From NCBI GenBank assembly GCA_033127725.1, contig AP026798.1, forward strand, positions 62,001 to 126,000: 64,000 bases of DNA, given 5' to 3'. The notes beneath the pieces are model-generated. The model saw only the letters and a program-made list of their open reading frames with translations, was not told where the DNA came from and ran no database searches. A program made the translations under genes and the position numbers. Below are positions 17,113-26,847 of the stretch, piece by piece (position 1 is the stretch's first letter; every line of letters starts with the position of its first letter). This DNA comes from Bombiscardovia nodaiensis. Lineage in GTDB: Bacteria > Actinomycetota > Actinomycetes > Actinomycetales > Bifidobacteriaceae.

Positions 17113-18158
17113 AGGGAATCCCCTCCGTTTGCTGTCTGAGGATTGTCGGTCACGATCCGTGCTCTCTTGTTGATGTTGGTAATCAAATGCGTAATGGCGC
17201 TGTTCTGCACGCTCGAAGGATGATAGACCAGGGCTGGAGGCTCGGGCTCAGGCTGGGAAGCGTGTGGGTGGCTGGCCACTCGTCGGGGGAAAGGCTTGCG
17301 TTTGTCGAGCAGCTGCGTGTCAGCCAGCTGGCGGTTGAGCAAACGCTGTTCAATCTTAGCCAGGGTACTGGAGACGACCAGCGCGTCGTGTGGGCGGTCC
17401 GCGGGCTCCTTGGCCAGCATGGACATCACAAACTGAGCCAGCTGTAGGTCTACTGAGTCCGGCAGGGGGGGCACAGGGTCGTTCACATGCGCGGCGGCGA
17501 TGTCTACCGCCGTGGCACCGGTGAAGGGTCGGTGGCCGCACAGGCCCTCGTACGCCACCACGCCCAGCGAGTAAATGTCGGACTGGGGAGTGGCCTTCAA
17601 GCCTTGGGCCTGCTCGGGCGAAATGTACTGGGCCGTGCCCACCACCATACCGGCCTGGGTAATTTTGCACTGGTCAGCCGAGTAGGAGACGCCGAAGTCG
17701 GTAATTTTCACCTCGCCCGACTGGGAGACCATGATGTTGGCAGGCTTGACATCCCGGTGAATCACGCCGTGGCTGTGGGCTACGAACAGGCCGCGGGCCG
17801 TCTGAATCAGGATGGGCAGGAGCTCAATGGGGTCCAGCACGCTCCGGCGCTTGTAGAGGTCGGCCAGGGACTCGCTGGGCACGTACTCCATAATGATGAA
17901 GCCAATGCCGTCATGCTCGTAGTAACCAAAGAGGGCAGCGATGTTCGGGTGGGCCAGATTGGCGGAATTATGCGCTTCCGCCCGTAGCCGCTGGATGCGC
18001 GACTCCTCGTTGGTCAGGTCGGGTCGCAGGGCCTTAATAGCCACCAAACGGCCCAGCTCAATGTCGTAGCCCTTCCACACTTCGCCCATGCCGCCCTGGG
18101 CCAGGCGCTGGTCCAAGCGGTAGCGCCCGTGGATGAGCTGTCCTTCTACGAGTCTCAT
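17109..18158 (-). CDS. pknA: Serine/threonine protein kinase PknA
   Basis: The product has 349 residues. The kinase domain at about 10-270 carries VAIKAL lysine, HRDVKPAN catalytic loop, DFGVSYS and the GTAQYISPEQ activation region. The C-terminal 80 residues are basic and low in complexity. I see no clear transmembrane helix or PASTA repeats, unlike PknB. In Actinobacteria PknA works with PknB to phosphorylate cell-division and cell-wall proteins. It overlaps pbpA upstream by 4 bases and pknB downstream by 4 bases. Confidence 0.93.
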   Translation of the reverse strand: MRLVEGQLIHGRYRLDQRLAQGGMGEVWKGYDIELGRLVAIKALRPDLTNEESRIQRLRAEAHNSANLAHPNIAALFGYYEHDGIGFIIMEYVPSESLADLYKRRSVLDPIELLPILIQTARGLFVAHSHGVIHRDVKPANIMVSQSGEVKITDFGVSYSADQCKITQAGMVVGTAQYISPEQAQGLKATPQSDIYSLGVVAYEGLCGHRPFTGATAVDIAAAHVNDPVPPLPDSVDLQLAQFVMSMLAKEPADRPHDALVVSSTLAKIEQRLLNRQLADTQLLDKRKPFPRRVASHPHASQPEPEPPALVYHPSSVQNSAITHLITNINKRARIVTDNPQTANGGDSL

Positions 18159-19618
18159 TTGAGCGCCTCCTGCATCACTTGCTTCATAATAGGGCCTGCG
18201 GAGGCAGCGCCGTAGGTTGAGGTGGAGTGGACGACGACAGCAATCGCTATCTTGGGCTGCTGGGCCGGCGCGAAGCCGATAGTCCAGCCGTCGTTGGCGG
18301 AGTTGGTCAGGCCAATCTGCGCGGTGCCGGTTTTGGCAGCCACTTGGGCGCCCGGAATCTGCAGGTTGGGCGAGTCCTTCGTTACCACGCCTTCCATCAT
18401 GGTGGTCAGCGCCTTGGCCGTGTCTTGCGAGAAGGGCTCGGAGTAGATGGAGGGCGAGGTTTCGCTCAGCACACTCAGGTCGGAGGAGCGCACCCGATCC
18501 ACCAGCGTGGGCTGCATGAGCTTGCCGCCGTTGGCCACCGCGGCCGCCACCATCGCGTTCTGCAGAGGCGTGTTCAGGGTGTCGCCCTGGCCGATGGAAG
18601 CCTGCGCAAGCTTGTCAGGCGTGGCGTCAGCGGGGAACTTGGAGGCCGTGGCCTTCATGGGGTTGCCCGAAGCGTCCGTGCCGTCCACGGTGATGGTGGA
18701 GCCGTAGCCAAACTTCTTGGCTTCGGTGTTGAGCGCTTCGCTGCCCAGGCTTACTCCCAGTTGAGCAAAGGCCGTGTTCGAGGAGTAGGCCATGGCATCT
18801 TGCAAGGAAATTTTGCCGTTGGAGCCATTGCCAGCAGCCGTGGCGTTGGTCAAATTCGTGGCCGTGCCGGGCAGGGTGTAGGCGGCTCCTGCGGGAACCT
18901 GCGTGTCAATCTGGTACTTGCCGGACTCGAGGGCTGCTGCGGCCACAATCACTTTGAAGGTGGAGCCGGGCGGGTAGAGCTGCGAGGTGGCGCGGTTGAG
19001 CATGGGGTTCGAGGGGTCCTGAACGATGTCGCTGTAAGTCTGGATGGCCGCGTTGTTGTCGTGCGTGGCCAGCGCGTTCGGGTCGTAAGAAGGAGTGGAA
19101 ACCATAGCCAGAACGCGGCCGGTCGAAGGCTCAATGGCCACCACCGAGCCGGACTGGTTGCCCAGGGCCTGGTAGGCCGCCTGCTGGAGCTTGGGGTTGA
19201 TGGAGGTCTCGATGGAAGCGCCCTTGTTCTGTGCGCCGGTGAAGAGGGCACGAATTTTGTCGAACCAGAGGCTGTCGGCCTGGCCAGTCAAGAGGCGGTT
19301 GCGGGAGTTCTCAATGCCGCGGTCGGAGCCGTTGGTGATGGAGTAGAAGCCGGTGACGGGGGCGTACAGGGGGCCCGCCGTGTACTTGCGCTGGTACTGG
19401 AAGGTGTCGTTGATGGGGTCTGAATGGGCCAAAATAGAGCCGTCAGAAGCCAGAATAGAGCCTCGGGGGGCGCCGTACTCGGCGTAGAGGGCGCGGGTGT
19501 TGCGCGGGTCGTTGTTGAGCGCGTTGGCCCGCACGGCCATAATCATGGTGGAGGAGAGCCCCAAGATGACGAAGAGCACGATAACGGCGTTAAAAAGCTG
19601 GCGTAGGGCCTTATTCAT
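18155..19618 (-). CDS. pbpA: Class B penicillin-binding protein (PbpA/PBP2 type)
   Basis: This is a peptidoglycan transpeptidase anchored by one N-terminal transmembrane helix (about residues 8-28), with the catalytic domain outside. It has 487 residues. The active-site motifs are STFK (SxxK, in PPGSTFKV), SSN (SxN, in AYSSNTAFAQLG) and KTGTAQ (KTG). The dimerisation region near the N-terminus is short, as in mycobacterial PbpA. It is paired with the SEDS polymerase encoded directly upstream (8-base overlap), the usual polymerase-transpeptidase couple for elongation. Confidence 0.94.
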   Translation of the reverse strand: MNKALRQLFNAVIVLFVILGLSSTMIMAVRANALNNDPRNTRALYAEYGAPRGSILASDGSILAHSDPINDTFQYQRKYTAGPLYAPVTGFYSITNGSDRGIENSRNRLLTGQADSLWFDKIRALFTGAQNKGASIETSINPKLQQAAYQALGNQSGSVVAIEPSTGRVLAMVSTPSYDPNALATHDNNAAIQTYSDIVQDPSNPMLNRATSQLYPPGSTFKVIVAAAALESGKYQIDTQVPAGAAYTLPGTATNLTNATAAGNGSNGKISLQDAMAYSSNTAFAQLGVSLGSEALNTEAKKFGYGSTITVDGTDASGNPMKATASKFPADATPDKLAQASIGQGDTLNTPLQNAMVAAAVANGGKLMQPTLVDRVRSSDLSVLSETSPSIYSEPFSQDTAKALTTMMEGVVTKDSPNLQIPGAQVAAKTGTAQIGLTNSANDGWTIGFAPAQQPKIAIAVVVHSTSTYGAASAGPIMKQVMQEALK

Positions 19619-21104
19619 GGCTGTCCTCCTCTCCGTAAGTCGCGGATACTATGGGTTGGTACTCCTGCTCGTCGCTGCTGCCATTGTCGCCAGTCCGCTG
19701 GCGTTCGCGCTCCTGCTCCCTGCGCTGGTCAATTTCGTGCTCGCGCAAGACTGCCAGGGCTTCGTAGCGGAAGGTGTCCGAGGAAACCTCCGGTGTTGGG
19801 CGATTGGCTGCGTTCGATATCACTATCAGCAGCATAGCAAGAACGCAGTTGGCGATCAGCGAAGAGCCGCCCGCCGCCATGTAGGGCAGGGTCAGACCAG
19901 TCAGGGGGATGACCAGCGTGATGCCGCCCACCACGGTGAACACCTGGAAAGCCATAGTGAAGACGAGCCCGGAGGCCAAGAGCTTACCGAAGCCGTCCTT
20001 GATTTTCATGGCGACCACCATGCCTGCCGCCACAATGACCAGGTAGAGGGCCAGAACGACCAGCAGGCCCGCCAAGCCGAGCTCTTCGCCAACGGACGAA
20101 TAAATAAAGTCGGAGTTGGCCAGAGGAGTAATCCAGGGGTGCCCCTGGCCCAGTCCTGTGCCCAAGAGCCCGCCGGTCGCCAGGCCGAAGATGCCGCGCA
20201 CCAGCTGGCCGGAGCCGCCGAAAGCCTTGTTGTACTCCTCGCTGCTGAAGGGGTGGAGCCAGGCGTCCACGCGCGCGCCCACATGGGCAAAGAGCAGGGT
20301 GGCGGCAATAGCGCCAGCGATGAAGAAAACTGCGCCGATGGCAATCCAGGACTTGCGGCCCGTAGCCACGTAGAGCATGGAGACGAACATGGCGAAGAAC
20401 ATGAGCGAGGTGCCCAAGTCGTGCTGCATAACGAGCACGCCCAGGGAGAGCGCCCAGACCACAATAATGGGGCCCAAATCCTTGAAGCGGGGCATCCGCA
20501 TGCCCAAGAACTTGCGCCCGGCCACGGCCAGCTGGTCGCGGTGGTCAAAAAGGTAGGCGGCGAAGAAGAAGGCCAGGAAGAGCTTGGCAAATTCGCCGGG
20601 TTGGAAGGTGTGCGAGCCGATGCCCACCCAGATGCGGGCGCCGCCAATTTCGCGGCCAAAGTGCGGAATCATGGGTGATAGAAGTAGGATTATGCCCACC
20701 ACCATGCTCACGTACGAAAACTTGCGCAGAACCCGGTAGTCCTTGAGGCCGATGGCCAGGCCCGCGCACAAAACCAGGGCCAGACACAGCCAAATCAGCT
20801 GATTAATCCCGACAGCGGTGGGCTGACCGACTTTCTGGTTGCGCACGTCGATGCGGGCAATCATGGTGATGCCCAGCGAGCTCAAAATGACCAGGCAGGG
20901 CAGAATTACCTGGCTGGCGTAGGGCTGATAGACTTCCAGAACAATCCAAAGCACAATGAACAGCACGGCCGCCAGGGGCAGGAGGAAGGCGTACTGGGCA
21001 GGCATGCCACCTTGGGTGCGCTGGAACATCTGGAAAAAGCCGATGAAACCGATGAAAAGCGCCAGAAGCAGCAGGCCCATGCGGCGTAAGCGGGTGAGTA
21101 TCAT
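19611..21104 (-). CDS. rodA: SEDS-family peptidoglycan polymerase (RodA/FtsW)
   Basis: This is an integral membrane glycan polymerase of about ten helices and 497 residues. It shows the conserved segments GGARIWVGIGSHTFQPGEFAKL, QHDLGTSLMFF and TGLGQGHPW. The basic C-terminal tail (residues 450-497) is cytoplasmic. The genomic position between the PP2C phosphatase and PbpA identifies it as the RodA member rather than the dcw-cluster FtsW. The start overlaps the phosphatase stop by 4 bases. Confidence 0.94.
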   Translation of the reverse strand: MILTRLRRMGLLLLALFIGFIGFFQMFQRTQGGMPAQYAFLLPLAAVLFIVLWIVLEVYQPYASQVILPCLVILSSLGITMIARIDVRNQKVGQPTAVGINQLIWLCLALVLCAGLAIGLKDYRVLRKFSYVSMVVGIILLLSPMIPHFGREIGGARIWVGIGSHTFQPGEFAKLFLAFFFAAYLFDHRDQLAVAGRKFLGMRMPRFKDLGPIIVVWALSLGVLVMQHDLGTSLMFFAMFVSMLYVATGRKSWIAIGAVFFIAGAIAATLLFAHVGARVDAWLHPFSSEEYNKAFGGSGQLVRGIFGLATGGLLGTGLGQGHPWITPLANSDFIYSSVGEELGLAGLLVVLALYLVIVAAGMVVAMKIKDGFGKLLASGLVFTMAFQVFTVVGGITLVIPLTGLTLPYMAAGGSSLIANCVLAMLLIVISNAANRPTPEVSSDTFRYEALAVLREHEIDQRREQERERQRTGDNGSSDEQEYQPIVSATYGEEDSHE

Positions 21105-22762
21105 CGCGTGAATGGCACCCCCTCAGCCAGGGAGGCAACCGGAGCTTGCTGTGCGCTGGACTTACTGGCGTCGCTGGAGGGGGACTGGCTGGCTTTGGCC
21201 TGATCGCTCTTGAGATTGTGGGACTCTCGCCGGATTAAATCAGCGTGCTCCTGGGCCTGCTCGTAGGTGGAGACCGTGATGCCCTGTCGCAGCTGCTCCC
21301 GCCAAGACTGAGGCAAATCACCCACCTTGACCTCGGTGTGGTGTACTGGGTGGGACAGGCTCAGGCCGAACACGTTCGTAGGCACGCCCTGGTAAATGGT
21401 GACCACGGAACGGTCCTCGCCCAGGTAATACTGCCCCTGACTCCAGGAGTATGCCGCGTAGGAGCCGCCGGTCAGGAGGGCCAGCACGGCCACAATCGCT
21501 CCGGCCACAATCATGCGGATATGGCGCCTGTGGCTGCGCTCGCTCTTGCGCTGCTGGAGGTGCTCCCGGCGGATGGCTTTGGCCACTTCCGGGTCGTAGG
21601 GGTCAGCGGTGGCCGAACCGTCTTTTTTATGCACAATTGGAATCTCGCCAGTGTCGGGCACATTGCGGTCGCCCGACTCTTCGCGGGTCTGGGAGGGTTC
21701 TACAATTCGGGCCGACTGGGATTCGTCCTCGTCGTCCGCCTGCTCAGCCTTGTGGCTGCGCTCGCCCTGGGCCGGATTGTGGGCCGCCTCGTCGCGGGCT
21801 GCAGGCGCCTCCTGGTCTTGCAGGCTCTGGGTCAGGGCTGCCGCCCGCTTCGCCGGGGAGGTTGTGGCCTCGTCGCGCAGCTTGGGGGCTGCGGCAACTG
21901 GCTCGTGCACAATGTCGGCTATGGCCTCCAAATTCGAGGAAGCTGCGCCGCCCACCAGCGGGGTCTGCTGGGGCAGTTCGATGGCGGTGGCGTCGCTGGA
22001 GAGCGTGGCATCGCCAATGACGACCGTGACGTTGTCGGTGGAGCCACCCTTGAGAGCCATGGTCACCAGCTGTTGGGCGCACTCGCCCTGGTCGGAGATG
22101 GAGGAGAGGGCCTGGCTGATGGTGGAGTCTTCCAGCACGCCGCACAGGCCGTCGGAGCAGAGCATCCACCGGTCGCCCACCTGGGCCTTGCGCACGGAAA
22201 TGTCGGGCCGGGGGTCAATGTCGAAATCGCCCAGCACGCGCATGACCACGTTGCGTTGGGGGTGACTCTTGGCCTCGGCCGGAGAAATACGGCCCGTGTT
22301 AATCAAGTGCTGCACGTAGGAGTGGTCTTGGGTCATCCGCAGAAGGTGGCCGTCGCGCAAAAGGTAGGCGCGCGAGTCCCCAATGTGGGCCAGAACCCAG
22401 TATCCGCCTGCCAGAGCCACGGCCGTGACGGTGGTGCCCATGCCGGCGAGTCGGTGCTCGCGCTTGGCCTTGCCAACGATGGCATCATGGGCCGCAATCA
22501 CCGAAGTTTCCATCATCTGCGCCAGGCGCTGTACGTCGCCGCCCTGGTCGTCGTACTCAATGTGGGCCAGGGAGCGGATGGCGATGGTGGAAGCGGTGTC
22601 GCCGCCAGCGTGGCCGCCCATGCCGTCGCACATGGCAATCAGGCTCTGGCCGGCGAAGGAGGAATCTTGGTTGTTGGAGCGCACATAGCCGATGTCGGAG
22701 ACGGTCGTGGAATAGATAAAGAGGTCCTCACGGGAGCTGGTGACAGGGGTTGTTTCGCTCAT
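21101..22762 (-). CDS. pstP: PP2C-family serine/threonine phosphatase PstP
   Basis: The phosphatase reverses PknA/PknB phosphorylation. It has 553 residues. The PP2C domain (about 15-255) has the metal-binding motifs NNQDSSF, CDGMGGHAGGD, GDSRAYLL and SDGLCG, and ends with TDNVTVV. A long polar linker (about 260-430), one transmembrane helix (about 432-455) and an extracellular tail follow. The gene lies 5 bases after fhaB and overlaps rodA, so it is co-transcribed. Confidence 0.94.
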   Translation of the reverse strand: MSETTPVTSSREDLFIYSTTVSDIGYVRSNNQDSSFAGQSLIAMCDGMGGHAGGDTASTIAIRSLAHIEYDDQGGDVQRLAQMMETSVIAAHDAIVGKAKREHRLAGMGTTVTAVALAGGYWVLAHIGDSRAYLLRDGHLLRMTQDHSYVQHLINTGRISPAEAKSHPQRNVVMRVLGDFDIDPRPDISVRKAQVGDRWMLCSDGLCGVLEDSTISQALSSISDQGECAQQLVTMALKGGSTDNVTVVIGDATLSSDATAIELPQQTPLVGGAASSNLEAIADIVHEPVAAAPKLRDEATTSPAKRAAALTQSLQDQEAPAARDEAAHNPAQGERSHKAEQADDEDESQSARIVEPSQTREESGDRNVPDTGEIPIVHKKDGSATADPYDPEVAKAIRREHLQQRKSERSHRRHIRMIVAGAIVAVLALLTGGSYAAYSWSQGQYYLGEDRSVVTIYQGVPTNVFGLSLSHPVHHTEVKVGDLPQSWREQLRQGITVSTYEQAQEHADLIRRESHNLKSDQAKASQSPSSDASKSSAQQAPVASLAEGVPFTR

Positions 22763-22767
22763 GGTGC

Positions 22768-23295
22768 CTACCTCAGTTCAAAGGTGGTGGCGCCGATGCG
22801 AACGGGCACGCCAGCCTGCAAAATAGTAGGCGTTTGAATGCGTTGATTGGCCACCACAGTGCCGTTGGTGGAGCCCAAGTCTTCAATGGCCCACTCTGCG
22901 GAGATGGGGTCCTGGTAGACGCGAGCGTGGTGGGAGGAGACGAATTCGTCGTCCAGCACCATCGAGTTGGAGGCAGCGCGGCCCAGGGTGATGGGCTGCT
23001 GGCTCAGGGGGAGCGAGGAACCTGCCAGAGGTCCGTCAATCACCACAAGTAAGGAAGGTCCGTGGCTGGTGCTCGGAGCGTGTGGGCGGCTTGGGGCGGC
23101 TGGCGCTTCGGGCGCAGGCGTGGCAGGAGGCACGGCCTTTTTTGCGGCACGCTGACGCTTGCGCTGGATGCGCGACACCTTGGGGCTGAAGGTTTCGATG
23201 TCCTTTTTTAAGGAGCGAACCGCCAGCCACAGGAAGACCCACAGCAGTGCCAAAAAGCCATATTTCAATATGGCGAATGTCAGTTCGGTCAGCAT
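22768..23295 (-). CDS. fhaB: FHA-domain membrane protein FhaB/FipA
   Basis: FHA domains bind phosphothreonine, so this is a likely PknA/PknB output. The protein has 175 residues. An N-terminal transmembrane helix (about 8-30) precedes a basic and Pro/Ala-rich linker. The FHA domain (about 90-172) has the signatures TLGRAASNSMVL, SSHHARV and DLGSTNGT. I chose the ATG at 23295 because the protein then begins with the conserved MLTELTFAILKYGFL stretch typical of FhaB; upstream codons are non-conserved and overlap fhaA. In mycobacteria the homologue links FtsZ and FtsQ. Confidence 0.9.
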   Translation of the reverse strand: MLTELTFAILKYGFLALLWVFLWLAVRSLKKDIETFSPKVSRIQRKRQRAAKKAVPPATPAPEAPAAPSRPHAPSTSHGPSLLVVIDGPLAGSSLPLSQQPITLGRAASNSMVLDDEFVSSHHARVYQDPISAEWAIEDLGSTNGTVVANQRIQTPTILQAGVPVRIGATTFELR

Positions 23296-23326
23296 AAGTA
23301 CTTTCGACCTTACGTCAAGGCCTGGG

Positions 23327-24034
23327 CTATTGCTCCTCCTGCTCCTGCGAGGAGGCCCAGTAGAGGATGCGGGTGCGGCCGATGGTGATGGTGTTGCCGT
23401 CGAGCAAGGTAGCGGCAGGAACCTGGTGACCCTCCACATAGGTGCCGTTGGTGGAACCTAAGTCGCGGGCGATGACACCCTTGTCGGTGATGTCAATCTG
23501 CAGGTGCTTGCGGGAGATGCCGGGGTCGTCAATCACGATGTCGCAGGCGGATCCACGCCCAATGACCGTTGTTGGCGCCGTGAGCAAGTACTGGCGGCCG
23601 TTAATCTCCAGAACCGGGCAGTCTTGTGACTCGGCAGCAGCGGTGACGGGCGCCGCATTGCCCTGCACCGACTCCGAACTCAAGTGGAAGTCACCCTTGT
23701 TCAGGTCCAGGTCTTCCTCAAAAATCACGACAACAGGACCCACGAAAGCATAGTGCTGGCTCTCGGCGTACTTGGTCAGATTGTCGGCCAACTCATTGGC
23801 CAGCGCCTCGGAACCCCACTGCTCAATGCGGTCGAAGTCCGGCGTTGAGAGCTTAAAACGGTACTCGTTGGGTGCCACTGTGCGGTCACGGCCGACGGGC
23901 ATGGCCTGCGCGTCAATCTCACGCTCGAGGGCGCTCGACAGATCAACGGGCTGTAGATCTTTGGAGCCGAACTTTGAAAACACGCCATTGACGGCGCCTT
24001 CAACGCTCTTCTCAAAACGATCGAGAACGCTCAT
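23327..24034 (-). CDS. fhaA: FhaA: DUF3662 and FHA domain protein
   Basis: First gene of the phosphosignalling operon. The product has 235 residues. The N-terminal DUF3662 domain (about 1-125, starting MSVLDRFEKSVEGAVNGVFSK) is followed by a C-terminal FHA domain (about 150-232) with VIGRGSACDI, SRKHL and DLGSTNGTYV. The known homologue binds phosphorylated MviN/FhaA partners and tunes peptidoglycan precursor export. The ATG at 24034 has AAAGGG 5 bases upstream; an ATG two codons earlier directly abuts that site. The linker between the domains is much shorter than in mycobacterial FhaA. The divergent promoter region 24035-24278 contains a T-tract at 24129-24136. Confidence 0.92.
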   Translation of the reverse strand: MSVLDRFEKSVEGAVNGVFSKFGSKDLQPVDLSSALEREIDAQAMPVGRDRTVAPNEYRFKLSTPDFDRIEQWGSEALANELADNLTKYAESQHYAFVGPVVVIFEEDLDLNKGDFHLSSESVQGNAAPVTAAAESQDCPVLEINGRQYLLTAPTTVIGRGSACDIVIDDPGISRKHLQIDITDKGVIARDLGSTNGTYVEGHQVPAATLLDGNTITIGRTRILYWASSQEQEEQ

Positions 24035-24278
24035 AGTCATCCCTTTCTATTAACCCTTCCATATTACGCAAACAGGTCTATAATGCTCAAAAAGTCCGCC
24101 GATACTTGCAATTTCTTCAATCGGTGTACTTTTTTTTATTACACTTGTTCGCGCTTTGGGGTGGTGCAGCCATAGAGTAGTGGCATACCGATAGTGAGTA
24201 AGCAGGTGGACGCGGGCGCGCAGAGCGCACAAATTGAGCGTACAGACAAGGCGCGCAGAGCGGAAAGTAGAGGAGACC

Positions 24279-26696
24279 ATGGCTGAGCAGACAGGGCAGT
24301 TAGCTGGGCAGGGCAGTCAAGATGCCGCGGAACAAGCGCAGGCCGTAGCCGATTTTCCCCAGGCCAAGGCGCGCACGCTGAGATTCACACTGGGCGCTCC
24401 GCGTTCTATCCGCGTGGTGGGAGACGGCAGGCGGGCCTTTTTCCTGCGCTCGGACGGGCCGCAAGACTTTGAGACCAGCCTGTGGATGTCTACCTTCGAC
24501 CAGGAGGGACAGCACCGCGAAGTGCTCTTGGCGGACCCCCGCGAGCTGCTGGCCAACGCGCCCGAAGAGGAGGTGCCGGCCGAGGAGCGGGCACGGCGGG
24601 AGCGCTCGCGCGAAGGCGGACAAGGCATTGTGGCCTACAGTGCCGATGCGGCAGGCCACCGCTTGGTCTTTGCCCTGGGTGGCAAGCTCTGGCTAACGCA
24701 GCTGGCGCCAGACGGGCTGAGTGCTCAGACGCGGGCTCTGGGGCTCGCTGCCGGAGAGGATGCTACGGGTGCTGTCGGAGAGGATGTTGCTGGCGGCGGA
24801 CAACTTGACAAAGTACACAGTATTTTGAATCCGACCATTTCGCCCGACGGTACGCGCGTGGCTTACTCCACGGGGCGCCAGCTGCTGGTGGTTACCATCG
24901 GCGCTCAAGCTGGCGCAGACACTGCCCGCGTGGCTCTGAGCTTGGCTGAGGGCTCTGGGGCTGACTGCAAGCTGGGGCTGGCCGAGTTCGTGGCTGGCGA
25001 GGAGATGGACCGTTACGAAGGATTCTGGTGGTCGCCAGGCTCCGATGCGCTGCTGGTGGAGGCCTTCGACGCTTCTGCTGAACCAGTCTGGTACTTGAGT
25101 GACCCGGCCCACCCTGACCATCCGGCTACGGCCCGGCGTTACCCACAGGCGCTCTCGGACAATGCGCAAGTTCGGCTCTTCTACCTATCGCTCAGCTCGG
25201 ATGGCAGTGCCAGTGCGCTCGCCCAGGTGCGTTGGGATTGGCGGGCTTACGAGTACTTGGCCGTCGTCCGCTGGCAGAAGGACCGCCGCCCCTTGCTCCT
25301 GGTGCAGAATCGGCGGCAGACGCAAGACCAGATCTTGGACCTTCGCCTTGACCAGCTGCAGGTGGAGGGATCGACCGACGGGCGCACTCAAGTAGTTGAC
25401 TTTGTGCACCTTGATAACCTGCCTGCGCTGGAGACCAGCGTCATCAGCACTCACGCCAACCCTCAGTGGCTGGACCTGGTGCCTGGTCTGCCGGCCTACA
25501 CGCCGGATGGGCGCCTGGCGGAAGCGGTGATTGACGAGGCTGCCGACACTACGCGCTTGTATGTGGGCGGTCAGGCGCTCTCACCAGCGGGCTGCCAGCT
25601 GCGCCAAGTGCTGGACTTGGGCGACGACGATGTGCTGGCTATCGTCTCGTCCGACCCGCGTTCGTTCGATGTAATGCGCTTTGGCTATGACGGGAGCTTG
25701 AAAGTGCTCAACTCGCGCCCCGGCCTGTGGACCGCCTCGCGCTGTGGGCGGGGCATTGTGATGAGCGGGCGAACCATGCAGGAGCCGGGCGTACATGCCT
25801 GGCACTCCTTGCTGGCACCCGGTGCTCAGCTCGATGCCCTGATCTGTGGCGGAAAAGACCATTCTCAGGGAGCGGTCGAGGCCTGCGCCCGGCTGTCGAG
25901 TCAGGCAGCCCAGCCTGGTTTCACGCCGAACGTAGACTTTGTGCGCCTGGGAGCCGACCAGCTCTTCGCTGCCGTAGTGCGGCCCAGCCAGTCGAGTCCT
26001 TGGGCTGGCGAGGACCACCTGCCTGTGCTCTTGAAGCCCTACGGCGGCCCCGGTTTTCAGCAGGTGATTTTGAGCCAGTCCTACTACTGGGAGTCTCAGT
26101 GGTGGGCTGACCAGGGCTTCATCGTGCTTACTGCCGACGGGCACGGCACTACCGGGCGGGGGCCAGCCTGGGACCGGGCCATATTTGAGGACATGGCGCA
26201 GGTGACGCTCGACGACCAGGTGGCCGCCGTGCAGGCCCTGCCGGAGCTGGTGCCCCAGGCCGACCTGAGCCGGGTGGCTATGATTGGTTGGTCGTATGGC
26301 GGCTTCCTCTCGGCGCTGTCGGTCCTGCGGGCTCCCGAGGTGGTTCACGCCGCCTGCGCTGGGGCGCCGCCCACGGATTGGACGCTCTACGACACCCACT
26401 ACACCGAGCGGTATTTGGGCATGGACCCGGCCGTTTACCAGCGCAACTCCATAGTGGACGACGCGCCCAAGCTGCGCCGACCGCTCATGCTGATCCACGG
26501 TTTCGCCGACGACAACGTCTCCGTGGCGAACACCCTGCGGCTCTCCCAGGCCCTGATGGCAGCGGGCAAGCCCCACACCGTCCTGCCCCTCACCGGCATC
26601 ACGCACATGACCAACGACCCGGTGGTGGCGGAAAATCTGCTGACCCTGCAGAGGGACTTCCTCTACCAGGCCCTGGGAATACAGACTCGCCAGTAG
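24279..26696 (+). CDS. S9-family prolyl oligopeptidase / dipeptidyl peptidase IV-like
   Basis: The product has 805 residues and no signal peptide, so is cytoplasmic. The N-terminal two-thirds form a beta-propeller (WD40-like PD40 repeats such as ISPDGTRVAYSTGRQLLVV). The C-terminal alpha/beta hydrolase has Ser in IGWSYGGF (about 671), Asp in HGFADDNV (about 742) and His in ITHMTND (about 774). EEMDRYEGFWWSPG matches the Glu pair region that binds the peptide amino terminus in DPP-IV types. It should trim dipeptides from proline-rich peptides. The start at 24279 has AGAGGAG 5 bases upstream. Confidence 0.9.
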   Translation: MAEQTGQLAGQGSQDAAEQAQAVADFPQAKARTLRFTLGAPRSIRVVGDGRRAFFLRSDGPQDFETSLWMSTFDQEGQHREVLLADPRELLANAPEEEVPAEERARRERSREGGQGIVAYSADAAGHRLVFALGGKLWLTQLAPDGLSAQTRALGLAAGEDATGAVGEDVAGGGQLDKVHSILNPTISPDGTRVAYSTGRQLLVVTIGAQAGADTARVALSLAEGSGADCKLGLAEFVAGEEMDRYEGFWWSPGSDALLVEAFDASAEPVWYLSDPAHPDHPATARRYPQALSDNAQVRLFYLSLSSDGSASALAQVRWDWRAYEYLAVVRWQKDRRPLLLVQNRRQTQDQILDLRLDQLQVEGSTDGRTQVVDFVHLDNLPALETSVISTHANPQWLDLVPGLPAYTPDGRLAEAVIDEAADTTRLYVGGQALSPAGCQLRQVLDLGDDDVLAIVSSDPRSFDVMRFGYDGSLKVLNSRPGLWTASRCGRGIVMSGRTMQEPGVHAWHSLLAPGAQLDALICGGKDHSQGAVEACARLSSQAAQPGFTPNVDFVRLGADQLFAAVVRPSQSSPWAGEDHLPVLLKPYGGPGFQQVILSQSYYWESQWWADQGFIVLTADGHGTTGRGPAWDRAIFEDMAQVTLDDQVAAVQALPELVPQADLSRVAMIGWSYGGFLSALSVLRAPEVVHAACAGAPPTDWTLYDTHYTERYLGMDPAVYQRNSIVDDAPKLRRPLMLIHGFADDNVSVANTLRLSQALMAAGKPHTVLPLTGITHMTNDPVVAENLLTLQRDFLYQALGIQTRQ

Positions 26697-26847
26697 TTGC
26701 AAACACCGGCTGCAGCTTGAAGAATTGAGAGGACTGTGCCAAGGTAGAGGGGCTGGCAGTAATCGTTGTATATGCTCTGCTGCTGCAGGAAAGAGCTTGC
26801 GGCAGGCAGGGCAATCAATCAATCGGCAAAGGAGCACTGAAGGTACG